NCBI GenBank assembly: GCA_964498065.1
Contig: CAZCFZ010000019.1
Span: forward strand, 1-64,000
Length of the DNA: 64,000 bases
Reading direction: 5' to 3'
Origin: FEN-1297 sp964498065
GTDB taxonomy: Bacteria; Bacteroidota; Ignavibacteria; Ignavibacteriales; Ignavibacteriaceae
Part shown: positions 26,342 through 34,976 of the stretch, one piece after another
Layout of the letters: every line of letters starts with the position of its first letter
Position numbering within the stretch: position 1 is the first letter of the stretch
Position numbers and translations under genes: made by a program
Notes under the pieces: generated by a model
Told to the model about the DNA's origin: nothing
Database searches by the model: none
Seen by the model: only the letters and a program-made list of their open reading frames with translations

Positions 26342-26745
26342 TCTCCTTTATATTCAAAAAAGTTATTCTCCGTTTCGTATATTTTAACTGCGTGTAATTT
26401 CCCCTTAGGAATTTTATCAACCAATTCTTTCCACACCGAGACTGCAATATTTTCTGCAGTAGGAATTATTCCTTTCATAAAATCCGTTTCGGTATTAAGA
26501 TTCTTATGATCAACTTTTCTAATAATATTTTCAATAATTATTTCTTTTAATAATTTTAAGTCGATAACATATCCTGTCTCCGGATCAATATCGCCGGCTA
26601 CTACAACTTCAAGTGTATAATTGTGCCCGTGCCAATTTGGATTACTGCACTTTCCGAATATCTTTTCGTTTTCTTCTTCGGAAAATTTCGGATTATACAA
26701 CCTGTGTGCTGCACTAAAAACCTCCCGCCTGGTTACATAAATCAT
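26338..26745 (-). CDS. 6-pyruvoyl-tetrahydropterin synthase (PTPS-II type)
   Basis: This 135-residue member of the PTPS/QueD family carries its zinc ligands in FSAAHRLYN and WHGHNYTLEV. The catalytic cysteine occurs as C-x5-HGH (KCSNPNWHGH). That spacing is characteristic of eukaryotic-type PTPS-II, whereas QueD has C-x3-HGH. The DHKNLN and YETENNFFEYKGE segments also match PTPS. Family knowledge: PTPS-II makes 6-pyruvoyl-tetrahydropterin from dihydroneopterin triphosphate. Automatic annotation would probably call it 6-carboxytetrahydropterin synthase. It overlaps folE by four bases. No other queuosine gene lies in the window. Confidence 0.85.
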   Translation of the reverse strand: MIYVTRREVFSAAHRLYNPKFSEEENEKIFGKCSNPNWHGHNYTLEVVVAGDIDPETGYVIDLKLLKEIIIENIIRKVDHKNLNTETDFMKGIIPTAENIAVSVWKELVDKIPKGKLHAVKIYETENNFFEYKGE

Positions 26746-26763
26746 ATTAATCCCGTTTAAGTA

Positions 26764-27222
26764 TTAACTATTAAGTGCTTCCATTACTTCTTTATTATGA
26801 TCGGGAACTTTCACTTTAGAAAATATTTTTTTTATTTTTCCGTCAACGTCTATAATATAGGTTGTCCTTTCAACACCCATATATTTTTTACCGTACATAC
26901 TCTTTTCTTTCCATACGTTATATTTCCCAAGAACTTCTTTTTTCTCATCGCTTAATAATGTAAACGGCAAATTATATTTTTCTGCAAATTTCTTATGGGA
27001 ATCGACCGAATCGGGACTAACCCCAAGTATTACAGCTTTTAGATTTTTAAATTTAGGGAATTCATCCCTAAAATTACATGCCTCTGCCGTACAGCCTGAA
27101 GTATTATCTTTCGGATAAAAATACAGCACAATATTCTTACCTTTATAGTCACTTAAAGAAACGACTTTCCCATTTTGATCTTTTAGTTCAAAATTAGGCG
27201 CTTTTTTCCCTTCTTCTAACAT
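26764..27222 (-). CDS. bcp: peroxiredoxin Q / bacterioferritin comigratory protein
   Basis: The thioredoxin-fold peroxidase has 152 residues. The peroxidatic cysteine is in KDNTSGCTAEACNFRDEF, about residue 44, and the resolving cysteine is five residues later, the atypical two-Cys arrangement of PrxQ. EGKKAPNFELKDQNG and YFYPKDNTSGCT are standard family motifs. It reduces peroxides in the cytoplasm with thioredoxin. It lies 32 bases after a rhodanese gene and 18 before the PTPS-type gene, and probably shares their transcript. Confidence 0.93.
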   Translation of the reverse strand: MLEEGKKAPNFELKDQNGKVVSLSDYKGKNIVLYFYPKDNTSGCTAEACNFRDEFPKFKNLKAVILGVSPDSVDSHKKFAEKYNLPFTLLSDEKKEVLGKYNVWKEKSMYGKKYMGVERTTYIIDVDGKIKKIFSKVKVPDHNKEVMEALNS

Positions 27223-27254
27223 ATTATCTCCATGATAATTTAAAAAATAATATT

Positions 27255-27587
27255 TTAATATACAGGAATTGAATTATCAATTTCACGAGACCAGGCATCA
27301 ATGCCCCCTTCTAAATTAATAACTTCATTAAATCCATTCTGTTCTAAATAACTGCAAGCATTAAAACTGCGAGCTCCATGATGGCAATAAATAATAATTT
27401 TTTCTTTCGGATTAAGCGATCTGGAAAAATTTACAAAATCTCCAAGCGGAACTAACTCAGCATTTTCCAGGCTTGCTATTTGATATTCCCATCTCTCTCT
27501 TACATCTATAAGTTTTATTTGGGCTTCCGATTCTAAAATATTTTTAACTTGAATCGGAGATAATCTTTTTACCATATTTTCAACCAT
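27255..27587 (-). CDS. single-domain rhodanese
   Basis: This 110-residue protein is one rhodanese domain: LIDVRERWEYQIASLENAELVPLGDF, then the active-site loop IIYCHHGARSFNACSYL with Cys at about residue 70, then VINLEGGIDAWS. It belongs to the GlpE-like sulfur-carrier group. It has no signal peptide, so it acts in the cytoplasm. It is the first gene of the leftward operon that continues with peroxiredoxin Q and the pterin genes. The biological link to them is not obvious. Confidence 0.88.
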   Translation of the reverse strand: MVENMVKRLSPIQVKNILESEAQIKLIDVRERWEYQIASLENAELVPLGDFVNFSRSLNPKEKIIIYCHHGARSFNACSYLEQNGFNEVINLEGGIDAWSREIDNSIPVY

Positions 27588-27828
27588 TTTTTATTAATTA
27601 AATATTTTAATTATCTCAACATTGTCCGGCTGTTATCCGGGGAAATTATATATTTTCAAATATTTAATTTTACCTATTTCATCAATTATTAATTCATAGA
27701 TTTAAAAACTCCTATATGATTATACATACCCGGAGCAAATAAATTATATGATGATAATTTGATTTGTAATGCAGGCTAAATTTATAAATATTGGGATAAA
27801 ATTATGTAAATAAAAAAGTACATTCAAG

Positions 27829-27856
27829 TTGACATTATATTCGTATAATCTATAAC
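27829..27856 (+). promoter_or_regulatory. sigma-70-like promoter in a gene-poor region
   Basis: TTGACA, 16 bases, TATAAC closely matches the bacterial housekeeping consensus. It points right, toward a start-less open frame and an intergenic repeat. No conventional gene begins downstream before 28.3 kb, so it may be fortuitous, serve a small RNA, or be a relic. Confidence 0.4.
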
Positions 27857-27887
27857 ACAAAGCCTTAAAAAAATAAAATCATTTTAA

Positions 27888-28214
27888 CATACATCTCTTT
27901 TAAGAAAGGCAAAGGAACCATCAACTTCGATAAGGCCCGGACGCCAGGTTATTGAACATCCGGTTTCTTTATTAAATTTAGAACATAATTCTTTTAATGA
28001 AGGTATTCGGTTAGAAGTAAAATTCAATTCTTTGTGTTATCCGGATATTCATCAAATATTCTATCAAAATAATATTTCATTTGCATATCGAATAAGGATT
28101 ACCGAATTTCATAATTCGAAAAGGGTGCGCGATAATTTGGTTCAAGGGTTAATTAAAATATTATTATTACATCTAATATACCCGTTGTTCGAAATAGATT
28201 TCTTAACTTTATAA
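27888..28214 (+). pseudogene. open frame without a normal start; possible gene fragment
   Basis: A frame of 108 sense codons stays open but contains no ATG; only a TTG at 28032 could start a 60-residue product. The translation (KEPSTSIRPGRQVIEHPVSL, then FNEGIRLEVKFNSLCYPDIH) looks protein-like rather than random, but I do not recognise it. Its last codons run into the intergenic hairpin repeat, so any original 3' end was probably replaced. A promoter-like sequence lies 30 bases upstream. This may be a truncated, transferred or decayed gene. Confidence 0.3.
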
Positions 28215-28338
28215 ACTGTTAAAACAGTTGGAATACCCTTGGTTGCTTTTATTAACACCGGGATTAATCCCGGCGTTAATGATATAAAACTCACATTGTA
28301 ACCGTTTTAACGGTTTTGATATTAGTTTCGAAGAATGG
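28182..28338. repeat. intergenic multi-hairpin repeat, copy 1
   Basis: The element begins TTGTTCGAAA (28185) and ends TTTCGAAGAA (28326-28335), which are near-perfect terminal inverted repeats. Inside it are the hairpins AACTGTT/AACAGTT, ACCGGGATTAATCCCGG and ACCGTTTTAACGGT. It aligns along its length with 45434-45629, differing mainly in the hairpin tips. Its right end lies just past the stop of murB, where it could also act as an RNA processing or termination element. Confidence 0.75.
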
Positions 28339-28340
28339 AT

Positions 28341-29354
28341 TTAATATATATTAACTTCATATTCCAAATCAACCCCGAATTTTTCTTTTACGGAATTCTT
28401 GATCTCTTTAGATAAATTTAAAATTTCTGAGCCGGAAGCATCTCCAAAATTAATTAAAACCAAAGCCTGTTTATCATGAATTCCGGCATTACCTATTCGT
28501 CTTCCTTTCCACCTGCATTTATCAATTAACCATCCAGCGGCTAATTTAACACCACTTTCAGTTTTATATCCGATAATATCCGGAAAAGTTTCTTTTAGTT
28601 TATTAAAAATGTTAAAAGAAATTTCAGGATTTTTAAAAAAGCTTCCTGCATTGCCGATTATCTTGGGATCCGGTAATTTGCTTTTTCGTATTGAACAAAC
28701 AGCTTTGCTAACATCACTAATTGTAACTTTACTCAAATTTAATTTATCGATTTCATTCTTCAAATTGCCGTAGCTTAAATTTATCTCTGGGAATTTACGG
28801 AGTTTAAGTATTACCGAGCTTATTACGAATTTCCCTTTTAATTCTTCTTTAAAAATGCTGCTGCGGTAGCTGAATTTACATTCTTGATTTTTAAATAATC
28901 CTTCTTCCCCATCATTAATAAAAATTCCTTTAACACTAAATAATGCATCTTTTATTTCCTGCCCGTAAGCGCCGATATTTTGTATGGGAGCAGCACCGAC
29001 TGTACCTGGGATTAATGAAAGATTCTCTATTCCGCCGTAATTTTTAGCAATACAGTACTCAACCAGGTTTTGCCAAACAACACCGCCCCCTGCTTCAATA
29101 AAAACCGAGGAATCGTTTTCTTCAATCACTTTAATTCCCGGGATTGAGATCTTAATTGTCAGTCCATCAATATCTTTTGTAAGCAAAACATTACTGCCGC
29201 CGCCTAAAATAAATATATTTTGATTTTTATATTTACGGGAAGAAATAATTTCTTTTAAATCTTCTTCGCTATTTATATCTAAAAAATTTTTTGCTTTTAC
29301 ATTTATTCCGAATGTATTAAGCTTTTTAAGTTCAACATTTGTCCGGATATTCAT
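28341..29354 (-). CDS. murB: UDP-N-acetylenolpyruvoylglucosamine reductase
   Basis: The flavoenzyme makes UDP-N-acetylmuramate, the second committed step of peptidoglycan synthesis. In its 337 residues it shows the FAD-binding ILGGGSNVLL (about 48-57), PGTVGAAPIQNIGAYGQE, the catalytic serine in NAGSFFKNP (about 240), and CRWKGRRIGNAGIHDKQALVLIN near the end. The extended C-terminus ending VDLEYEVNIY is that of the type I (E. coli-like) form. It is a single gene whose 3' end touches an intergenic hairpin repeat. Confidence 0.95.
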   Translation of the reverse strand: MNIRTNVELKKLNTFGINVKAKNFLDINSEEDLKEIISSRKYKNQNIFILGGGSNVLLTKDIDGLTIKISIPGIKVIEENDSSVFIEAGGGVVWQNLVEYCIAKNYGGIENLSLIPGTVGAAPIQNIGAYGQEIKDALFSVKGIFINDGEEGLFKNQECKFSYRSSIFKEELKGKFVISSVILKLRKFPEINLSYGNLKNEIDKLNLSKVTISDVSKAVCSIRKSKLPDPKIIGNAGSFFKNPEISFNIFNKLKETFPDIIGYKTESGVKLAAGWLIDKCRWKGRRIGNAGIHDKQALVLINFGDASGSEILNLSKEIKNSVKEKFGVDLEYEVNIY

Positions 29355-29650
29355 AATTTATTTTTTTGAATTTAATCAGGTAAATTAAATTAAATATTTA
29401 AACTATTTCAAAATTTTTATTGTTTTAAAGATAAGATAAAAATCCTTAAAGTATAAAATGCAATAAAAGCTATCTTAGTCTCAAACTCCTATTATTATTA
29501 AAATATTTACGCAAATATATTAATGGTTAAATTTTATAATATTTTTACAATTAGCATTTCCATACATATTTGAAGTTGAAAAAATGTACGGCAGTATCAC
29601 TTTAAGAATCAAACTGAAAATTTTTTTTAGAATTATAAGATAGGTTAAAA

Positions 29651-30442
29651 ATGAACCGGATTAACAAAACAGCATTGGTGACCGGTGCTTCAACAGGGAT
29701 CGGGAATGAACTATCCAGGTTATTAGCACAAGACGGATATAATTTAGTAATAGTTGCACGTAATGAGGAGAAGTTAAAAGAATTATCCGCTGAACTAGAA
29801 GAGAAATACAATATTTTTGTAAAAGTAATTGCTAAAGATTTATCTTACCCGGATTCTCCAAATGAAATTTTTAATGAAACAAAAAGACAAGAGCTGAATA
29901 TATCGGTTCTTATTAATAATGCAGGATTCGGCAGCTTTGGAGAATTTTTGAATTTAAATATCGAAAATGAAATTAATATGCTTCAGGTAAATGTCCTTTC
30001 ACTAACTCATCTTACATATTTATACGGGAGAGAAATGATAAAACTCGGAGGCGGAAAAATTTTAAACGTCTCATCAACTGCTGCATTTCAACCCGGACCC
30101 TTAATGACTGTTTATTATGCTTCAAAAGCATATGTACTGCATTTTTCGGAAGCATTAGCTAACGAATTAAATAATAAAGGGATAACCGTAACTGCTCTCT
30201 GTCCAGGTCCGACTAAAACCGATTTTCAGGCAAGAGCGGAAATGAATGAATCAAAGTTGATCAAAAGAGCCAAGATTATGGATGCAGCTTTCGTCGCTTA
30301 TGAGGGGTATAACGGCATGAAAGCAGGAAGAACCTTAGTAATTCCCGGATTACAAAATAAGGTTATGTCATTCGGCGTAAAATTTTTACCAAGAGGAATC
30401 GTTACAAAGCTTGTAAGAAGTATTCAAGAAACAAGACAATAA
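29651..30442 (+). CDS. short-chain dehydrogenase of the DltE/YqjQ-like group
   Basis: This 263-residue SDR has TGASTGIG (about 10-17), LINNAGFGSFGEF (about 87), a catalytic serine in NVSSTAAF, and Tyr-x3-Lys in VYYASKAYVLHFSEAL (about 157). LCPGPTKTDFQARA and the C-terminal RGIVTKLVRSIQETRQ are typical of the membrane-associated group often annotated as short-chain dehydrogenase of unknown specificity. It stands alone and is not part of the pterin operon. The substrate is unknown. Confidence 0.85.
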   Translation: MNRINKTALVTGASTGIGNELSRLLAQDGYNLVIVARNEEKLKELSAELEEKYNIFVKVIAKDLSYPDSPNEIFNETKRQELNISVLINNAGFGSFGEFLNLNIENEINMLQVNVLSLTHLTYLYGREMIKLGGGKILNVSSTAAFQPGPLMTVYYASKAYVLHFSEALANELNNKGITVTALCPGPTKTDFQARAEMNESKLIKRAKIMDAAFVAYEGYNGMKAGRTLVIPGLQNKVMSFGVKFLPRGIVTKLVRSIQETRQ

Positions 30443-30564
30443 AAAAATAACAAATACAAAATTAATGTAAGAAATTAATTGCATTGTTTATTTTTTTGTA
30501 TTTTTATAGAGGTAAGAATTTAAAACAAATTGAAAGCAAATTTATTTTTTAATAGGTTTTTATT

Positions 30565-30978
30565 TTGAAATTAGAATTTAATTTCAACCAATCCGGTGTT
30601 ATCCCTTATCGTCGGGCAAATAATGAACTAGAAATCCTTCTGATTACTTCAATAAAAAAGAAGAAATGGGTAATTCCCAAAGGCTATATTGAATTCAACT
30701 TGAGTGCATTTGAATCGGCCAAAAAAGAAGCATTGGAAGAGGCAGGAATTTTAGGGACAAATGAAACAATTGAACTCGGATCTTTTGTAAATCAAAAATC
30801 AATTGGAGTTTGTCATGTTGTAGTCTTTGCTATGGAAGTTATAAAAATATTGGATGATTACCCTGAAAAGGATAAAAGAAAAAGGAAATGGTTTAAGATT
30901 AAAGAAGCTTCAACGAACGTTAATATACCTTCTATTTCATCAATGATTTTATCTTTGGAATCGAAGTTGAAAAAATGA
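30565..30978 (+). CDS. Nudix hydrolase with an incomplete Nudix box
   Basis: The 137-residue protein has the Nudix fold: GVIPYRRANNELEILLITS, WVIPKGYIEF and KKEALEEAGI, similar to diadenosine/diphosphoinositol polyphosphate phosphohydrolases. The box G-x5-E-x7-R-E-U-x-E-E-x-G-U reads G-x5-L here, so the first Glu is Leu. The Arg is Lys, while the metal-binding EALEE is kept. Activity is therefore likely but possibly altered. The start is TTG. The gene converges on recX and is separated from the upstream SDR by about 120 bases. Confidence 0.8.
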   Translation: MKLEFNFNQSGVIPYRRANNELEILLITSIKKKKWVIPKGYIEFNLSAFESAKKEALEEAGILGTNETIELGSFVNQKSIGVCHVVVFAMEVIKILDDYPEKDKRKRKWFKIKEASTNVNIPSISSMILSLESKLKK

Positions 30979-30991
30979 ATCCAATTTATTC

Positions 30992-31615
30992 TTATTTTAA
31001 TATTAAATTTACCGCCCTTTTAACAATATCGTAATCATATCCTCTAGCTATTAAAAACGAAATTAATTTTGATTGTATTTTTTCAGAACTTGTATTTCCT
31101 TTAAGTAATGCTTTATATTTTTTCCCGGCTAGTTCCAAAGCATTATCAAACTGATTAGAATCTGAAAATTCTTCATTTATAATTCGGCCTATTATTTCCC
31201 GATTTATTCCTCTTTTAAAAAGTTCTGCTTCCGTTTTACGCTGTCCCCACAATTTATTTTTAATATTTTCTTCAGTGAAGGACTTTGCAAATTCATAATC
31301 GTTTAGATATTTTGATTCCGTTAACTGTTTAATTACTTCATTAATTAAATTATCATTATAGTTCTTTTGTTTTAACTTTAACTTTAACTCGTAAGAAGAA
31401 TGCAGTCTTCGTCCGAGAAGCCTGAACGCTTTTTGTTTAATGTAAAAAGTCTGGTTCTCTTCGATTAATAATGAAATGCGGCTTTCGGAAATTTCGTCAC
31501 CTTTCCTTAAGCCGCTTTTAATAAATACTTCATAAGATAAAAAGAGTTTTTCGTTATTATCAAGGATAAGAGTAACATTTTTATTATCCTTCTTTACAAT
31601 TCTTTCTATCCTCAT
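30992..31615 (-). CDS. recX: RecX family regulatory protein
   Basis: This 207-residue protein has the three-helix repeats of RecX: FRLLGRRLHSSYELKLKLKQK, YLNDYEFAKSFTEENI, KLWGQRKTEAELFKRGI, and a last repeat containing FLIARGYDYDIVKRAV. RecX binds RecA filaments and limits their activity. It lies 18 bases after recA on the same strand, the usual arrangement. It is longer than the common 150-residue form because of an N-terminal beta domain (residues 1-60) found in other members of this phylum. Confidence 0.9.
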   Translation of the reverse strand: MRIERIVKKDNKNVTLILDNNEKLFLSYEVFIKSGLRKGDEISESRISLLIEENQTFYIKQKAFRLLGRRLHSSYELKLKLKQKNYNDNLINEVIKQLTESKYLNDYEFAKSFTEENIKNKLWGQRKTEAELFKRGINREIIGRIINEEFSDSNQFDNALELAGKKYKALLKGNTSSEKIQSKLISFLIARGYDYDIVKRAVNLILK

Positions 31616-31633
31616 AATTTAAAAGAGTTAAAA

Positions 31634-32689
31634 TTATTTGCCGCTCTTTTTCTCTTTACCTGCAGGTTTTTCTTCGGCTGCGGGCTTTTCATCTTTTATT
31701 AAACCTAATTTTTGTTTTACTTCTTTCTCCAATTTTTTATATAACTCGGGAATTTCAACAAGTTTTTGACGGAACTGTTCTCTTCCCTGATATCTGTCCT
31801 CATCATAAGTAAACCAGGCCCCGCTTTTTTTAACAATTCCAAAATTTACCGCTAAATCCAATAAATCTCCTGTTTTACTAATACCTTCATTGTAAAGGAT
31901 ATCAAATTCAACTTCCTTAAAAGGAGGAGCAACTTTACTTTTTACTATTTTAACTCTTGTTCTATTTCCAATAACGTCCGAACCGTCTTTTATTGCAGCT
32001 ATTCTTCTAATATCCAAACGAAGAGAAGCATAAAATTTTAAAGCATTGCCGCCTGTCGTAGTTTCCGGATTTCCAAACATTACACCGATTTTACTTCTCA
32101 ACTGGTTAATAAAAATTACGGATGTTTTAGACTTGGAAATTGCACCGGTTAATTTTCTTAAAGCCTGAGACATAAGTCTGGCTTGAACAGCCATAGTTGC
32201 ATCTCCCATTTCACCTTCAATTTCAGACCTCGGCACAAGTGCAGCAACTGAATCGATAACGATAATATCCAATGCATTACTTCTAACCAGCGTATCCGTA
32301 ATTTCCAAAGCTTGTTCACCGAAATCGGGCTGTGATAAAAGCAGATTAGCAGTATCAACACCAAGACGTTTGGCATAATTAACATCCAATGCATGCTCTG
32401 CATCTATAAATGCGGCTAAGCCGCCGGCTTTTTGAGCTTCGGCGATAATGTGAAGACATAATGTGGTTTTTCCGCTTGACTCAGGTCCGTAAATTTCCGT
32501 AACTCTTCCTCTCGGAACACCGCCGATTCCGAGGGCATGATCTAATGAAAGCGCCCCGGTCGGGATTGCCTCAACATCGTTTATTACCCCGTCTCCCAAT
32601 TTCATAATGGAGCCTTTCCCGTATGTCTTTTCAATACTGGAAATGGCATCTTCAATAATTTTTAATTTTTGTTCTCTATCGGAACTCAT
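31634..32689 (-). CDS. recA: recombinase RecA
   Basis: This is a standard RecA of 351 residues. Key regions are EKTYGKGSIMKLGD, Walker A GPESSGKTT (about 69-77), DAEHALD, and Walker B LDIIVIDSVAALVP. NQLRSKIGVMFGNPETTTGGNALKFYAS covers the L2 region, and the C-terminal domain ends in a Lys/Glu-rich tail (EEKPAGKEKKSGK). It catalyses homologous strand exchange and promotes LexA cleavage. It follows thpR by 12 bases and precedes recX. The arrangement cinA-thpR-recA-recX is common for this set. Confidence 0.98.
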   Translation of the reverse strand: MSSDREQKLKIIEDAISSIEKTYGKGSIMKLGDGVINDVEAIPTGALSLDHALGIGGVPRGRVTEIYGPESSGKTTLCLHIIAEAQKAGGLAAFIDAEHALDVNYAKRLGVDTANLLLSQPDFGEQALEITDTLVRSNALDIIVIDSVAALVPRSEIEGEMGDATMAVQARLMSQALRKLTGAISKSKTSVIFINQLRSKIGVMFGNPETTTGGNALKFYASLRLDIRRIAAIKDGSDVIGNRTRVKIVKSKVAPPFKEVEFDILYNEGISKTGDLLDLAVNFGIVKKSGAWFTYDEDRYQGREQFRQKLVEIPELYKKLEKEVKQKLGLIKDEKPAAEEKPAGKEKKSGK

Positions 32690-32701
32690 TGTACCTCCCT
32701 A

Positions 32702-33253
32702 TCATTTTAAATTATAAATTTTTAAATCTTTATACTTTGAACCTTCAGGCAGCAATTCACTTTTCATAAGTGAAATTTCATTCGCAGTAAAATTTATCTC
32801 CGGTAAAATTGCCTTTTCAAAATTATTAACGAAATCTTTATCCTCATTACCCCTAAGTCTTTTTATAGTTAAATGAGGTTTAAATTTCCTATGTTCAGCA
32901 GGTATAGAAAAATTTTCTAATTCTTTATTCAATCTCTCAACTAAATTATAAATCTCGAAATCAATATCTAAACCCAGCCATAATATTTTGGGTTTACCGT
33001 CTCTATAAAAGAAACCAAATTTATTTAATGTGCAGTTAATTTTTTTATATTCTTCGATAAAAAGAATATGTCCGGCAATCGGCTGAATTAATTCATCTTT
33101 TACTTCGCCAATAAATTTTAATGTAAGATGAATTTTGTTTTTATCTTCCCATTTATATTTCTGAGGATTAGCAACAGAATTATTTCTAATTTTTATAATA
33201 GTTTCCCTAATATCAAGCGGTATTTTTAAAGCAACAAAAAGCCTAGTCATCAA
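32702..33253 (-). CDS. thpR: RNA 2',3'-cyclic phosphodiesterase
   Basis: This 183-residue member of the 2H phosphoesterase family has both catalytic motifs: HLTLKFIG (about 48) and HLTIKRL (about 128). It begins TRLFVALKIPLDIRETI as usual and ends GSKYKDLKIYNL. Family knowledge: it hydrolyses 2',3'-cyclic phosphates on RNA and was once described as a 2'-5' RNA ligase. The gene overlaps the end of cinA by 11 bases and is followed by recA, so the three are translationally linked. Confidence 0.93.
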   Translation of the reverse strand: MMTRLFVALKIPLDIRETIIKIRNNSVANPQKYKWEDKNKIHLTLKFIGEVKDELIQPIAGHILFIEEYKKINCTLNKFGFFYRDGKPKILWLGLDIDFEIYNLVERLNKELENFSIPAEHRKFKPHLTIKRLRGNEDKDFVNNFEKAILPEINFTANEISLMKSELLPEGSKYKDLKIYNLK

Positions 33254-34499
33254 ACGGAATACCTAATAAATATCTTCTAAGCATATCCAGTGCAGCCTGT
33301 GCCGTTCTTTGTTTATTTAACAGCCTGTCATCACCAAAATTAAATTTTTTTGCTGTGCAGACTTTTTCATCACATAAGCCTATATAGACCAAACCGATAG
33401 GTTTATCTATACTTGCTCCAGTCGGCCCCATAATTCCCGTAACAGCCAACCCTAAATCCGTTCCGCTGGTTGATTTTACTCCTTCTGCCATTTGACGCGA
33501 TACTTCAAGGCTGACTGCTCCGTATTCCGAAATTGTATCTTCATTAACTCTTAAAATTTCTACTTTGGAAGCATTGCTATATGATATTATTCCGCGTTCA
33601 AAATACTTACTGCTTCCGCTTATATTCGTCAGCATATGTGAAATTAAACCTCCGGTGCAGGATTCGGCGATTGCTAATGTTAATCCTCTTTCGCTAAGAA
33701 GTCTTCCGACAACTTGCTCTAATGTTTCATTTTTCTTAGAATAAATATACCGGCCGATTTTGTTTCTTATTTTTTGCTCAATTTCCACTAATTTATTATT
33801 TGCTTTTTCTTCGTCTTCTTCCTTAACCGTTATTCGAATTTTAACACCAAATTGACTGGGAAGGAATGCTAATTTAGCATCTTTCAGCAATTCATTAATA
33901 TCACCCAATTTTTCATATAAAACAGATTCCGGAATACCGGTAGTTAAAAGCGTATCTCTCTTTTCTTTAAAACCAACCTCAGCTAATCTTTCTTTCAGTT
34001 CGGGAATTACAAATGATTCCATCATTGATGCCATCTCATACGGAACCCCCGGCATTACTACGAATATTTTAGAATCTTTTTCAATCCACATCCCGGGAGC
34101 TGTGCCGTGTTCATTTCTAATAATTTTTGCTATTTTCGGCACCAGAGCCTGGTCTTCATTAATTTTTGTAATTTCTCTTCGTCTCTTAGATAAAAGATTT
34201 TTAATATCCTCAAGTACTTCTATATTTTGTACCAGTTCGGTATGAAAAAATTTAACAATACATTTTCTGGTTATGTCGTCATGAGTCGGTCCCAAACCGC
34301 CGGTAACAATAACCAGATCATTTTCATCCATACATTCTTTAAATTCTTTTAGAATATCTTCTTCTTTATCGGCAACGACGGAACTTTTTTTAAGATTTAT
34401 CTGAATATTGATTAGTTGTTCACCTATAAACGCTGCGTTTGTATTAATTGTTTGACCGATTAATATTTCATCGCCTATTGTTATTATATGAGCATTCAT
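33243..34499 (-). CDS. cinA: CinA family protein / nicotinamide-nucleotide amidase
   Basis: This two-domain protein has 418 residues. The N-terminal MoaB/MogA-like domain shows ITIGDEILIGQTINTNAAFIG, VTGGLGPTHDDITR and PGVPYEMASMM. The C-terminal CinA domain (about 260-415) shows LAIAESCTGGLISHMLTNISGSS and AVTGIMGPTGASIDKPIGLVYIG, the NMN deamidase region. It belongs to pyridine-nucleotide salvage and is often co-transcribed with recA, as here. It starts 12 bases after pgpA and overlaps thpR downstream. Confidence 0.95.
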   Translation of the reverse strand: MNAHIITIGDEILIGQTINTNAAFIGEQLINIQINLKKSSVVADKEEDILKEFKECMDENDLVIVTGGLGPTHDDITRKCIVKFFHTELVQNIEVLEDIKNLLSKRRREITKINEDQALVPKIAKIIRNEHGTAPGMWIEKDSKIFVVMPGVPYEMASMMESFVIPELKERLAEVGFKEKRDTLLTTGIPESVLYEKLGDINELLKDAKLAFLPSQFGVKIRITVKEEDEEKANNKLVEIEQKIRNKIGRYIYSKKNETLEQVVGRLLSERGLTLAIAESCTGGLISHMLTNISGSSKYFERGIISYSNASKVEILRVNEDTISEYGAVSLEVSRQMAEGVKSTSGTDLGLAVTGIMGPTGASIDKPIGLVYIGLCDEKVCTAKKFNFGDDRLLNKQRTAQAALDMLRRYLLGIPFDD

Positions 34500-34511
34500 T
34501 ATTAGCCAGTT

Positions 34512-34976
34512 TTACAATAAAGGTGAAAAAATAAAAGTTATAATTAAATGTACCGCTATCAACGAATATATTCCGGCAACTATATCGTCAATCATTATTC
34601 CCAATCCGCCGTTCAATCCTTCTAATTGCCTGGCAGGATAAGGCTTTATTATATCAAAGATTCGCCAAATTAAAAAAGCTATAAGTGAAAAAACAATTTT
34701 TTTCGGCAGGAATAAAAGAGTAATCCACATTCCCACAACTTCATCAATAGTACACTGCGCCGGATCTTTGCCGTACAGCTTTTCAAATTTTGTTCCCACA
34801 TATATACCATAAAAAATAAAGATAATTATAACAGGAATCAAAATAAAAGTCTTTTCAAAACCCGGGATATAATAAATTAATAATGCAGCCAAACTGCCGA
34901 ATGAACCTGATGCAAATGGGATATAGCCGGTATAAAAACCCGAGCCTAAAAGATTTTCAAAAAAATTAATTTTCAC
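34512..34976 (-). CDS. pgpA: phosphatidylglycerophosphatase A
   Basis: This 154-residue integral membrane enzyme dephosphorylates phosphatidylglycerol phosphate. It shows GSGFYTGYIPFASGSFGSLAA at the N-terminus, the KDPAQCTIDEVVGMW active-site region (about 75-90), and WRIFDIIKPYPARQLEGL and GLGIMIDDIVAGIYS toward the end. Four hydrophobic helices are visible. It overlaps pgsA by 11 bases, placing the two successive steps of phosphatidylglycerol synthesis together. Confidence 0.93.
   Translation of the reverse strand: MKINFFENLLGSGFYTGYIPFASGSFGSLAALLIYYIPGFEKTFILIPVIIIFIFYGIYVGTKFEKLYGKDPAQCTIDEVVGMWITLLFLPKKIVFSLIAFLIWRIFDIIKPYPARQLEGLNGGLGIMIDDIVAGIYSLIAVHLIITFIFSPLL

Noticed and set aside
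26338..26745. Reading the PTPS-family gene as queD of queuosine synthesis.
   Set aside because: The C-x5-HGH spacing and C-terminal motif fit PTPS-II better, and neither queC, queE nor queF is nearby.
27901..27960. A stretch with GGCAAA and GGACGCC that resembles a GEMM (cyclic-di-GMP) riboswitch core.
   Set aside because: The conserved AAAGCC part and the paired helices of the class are missing, and no gene follows at a normal distance.
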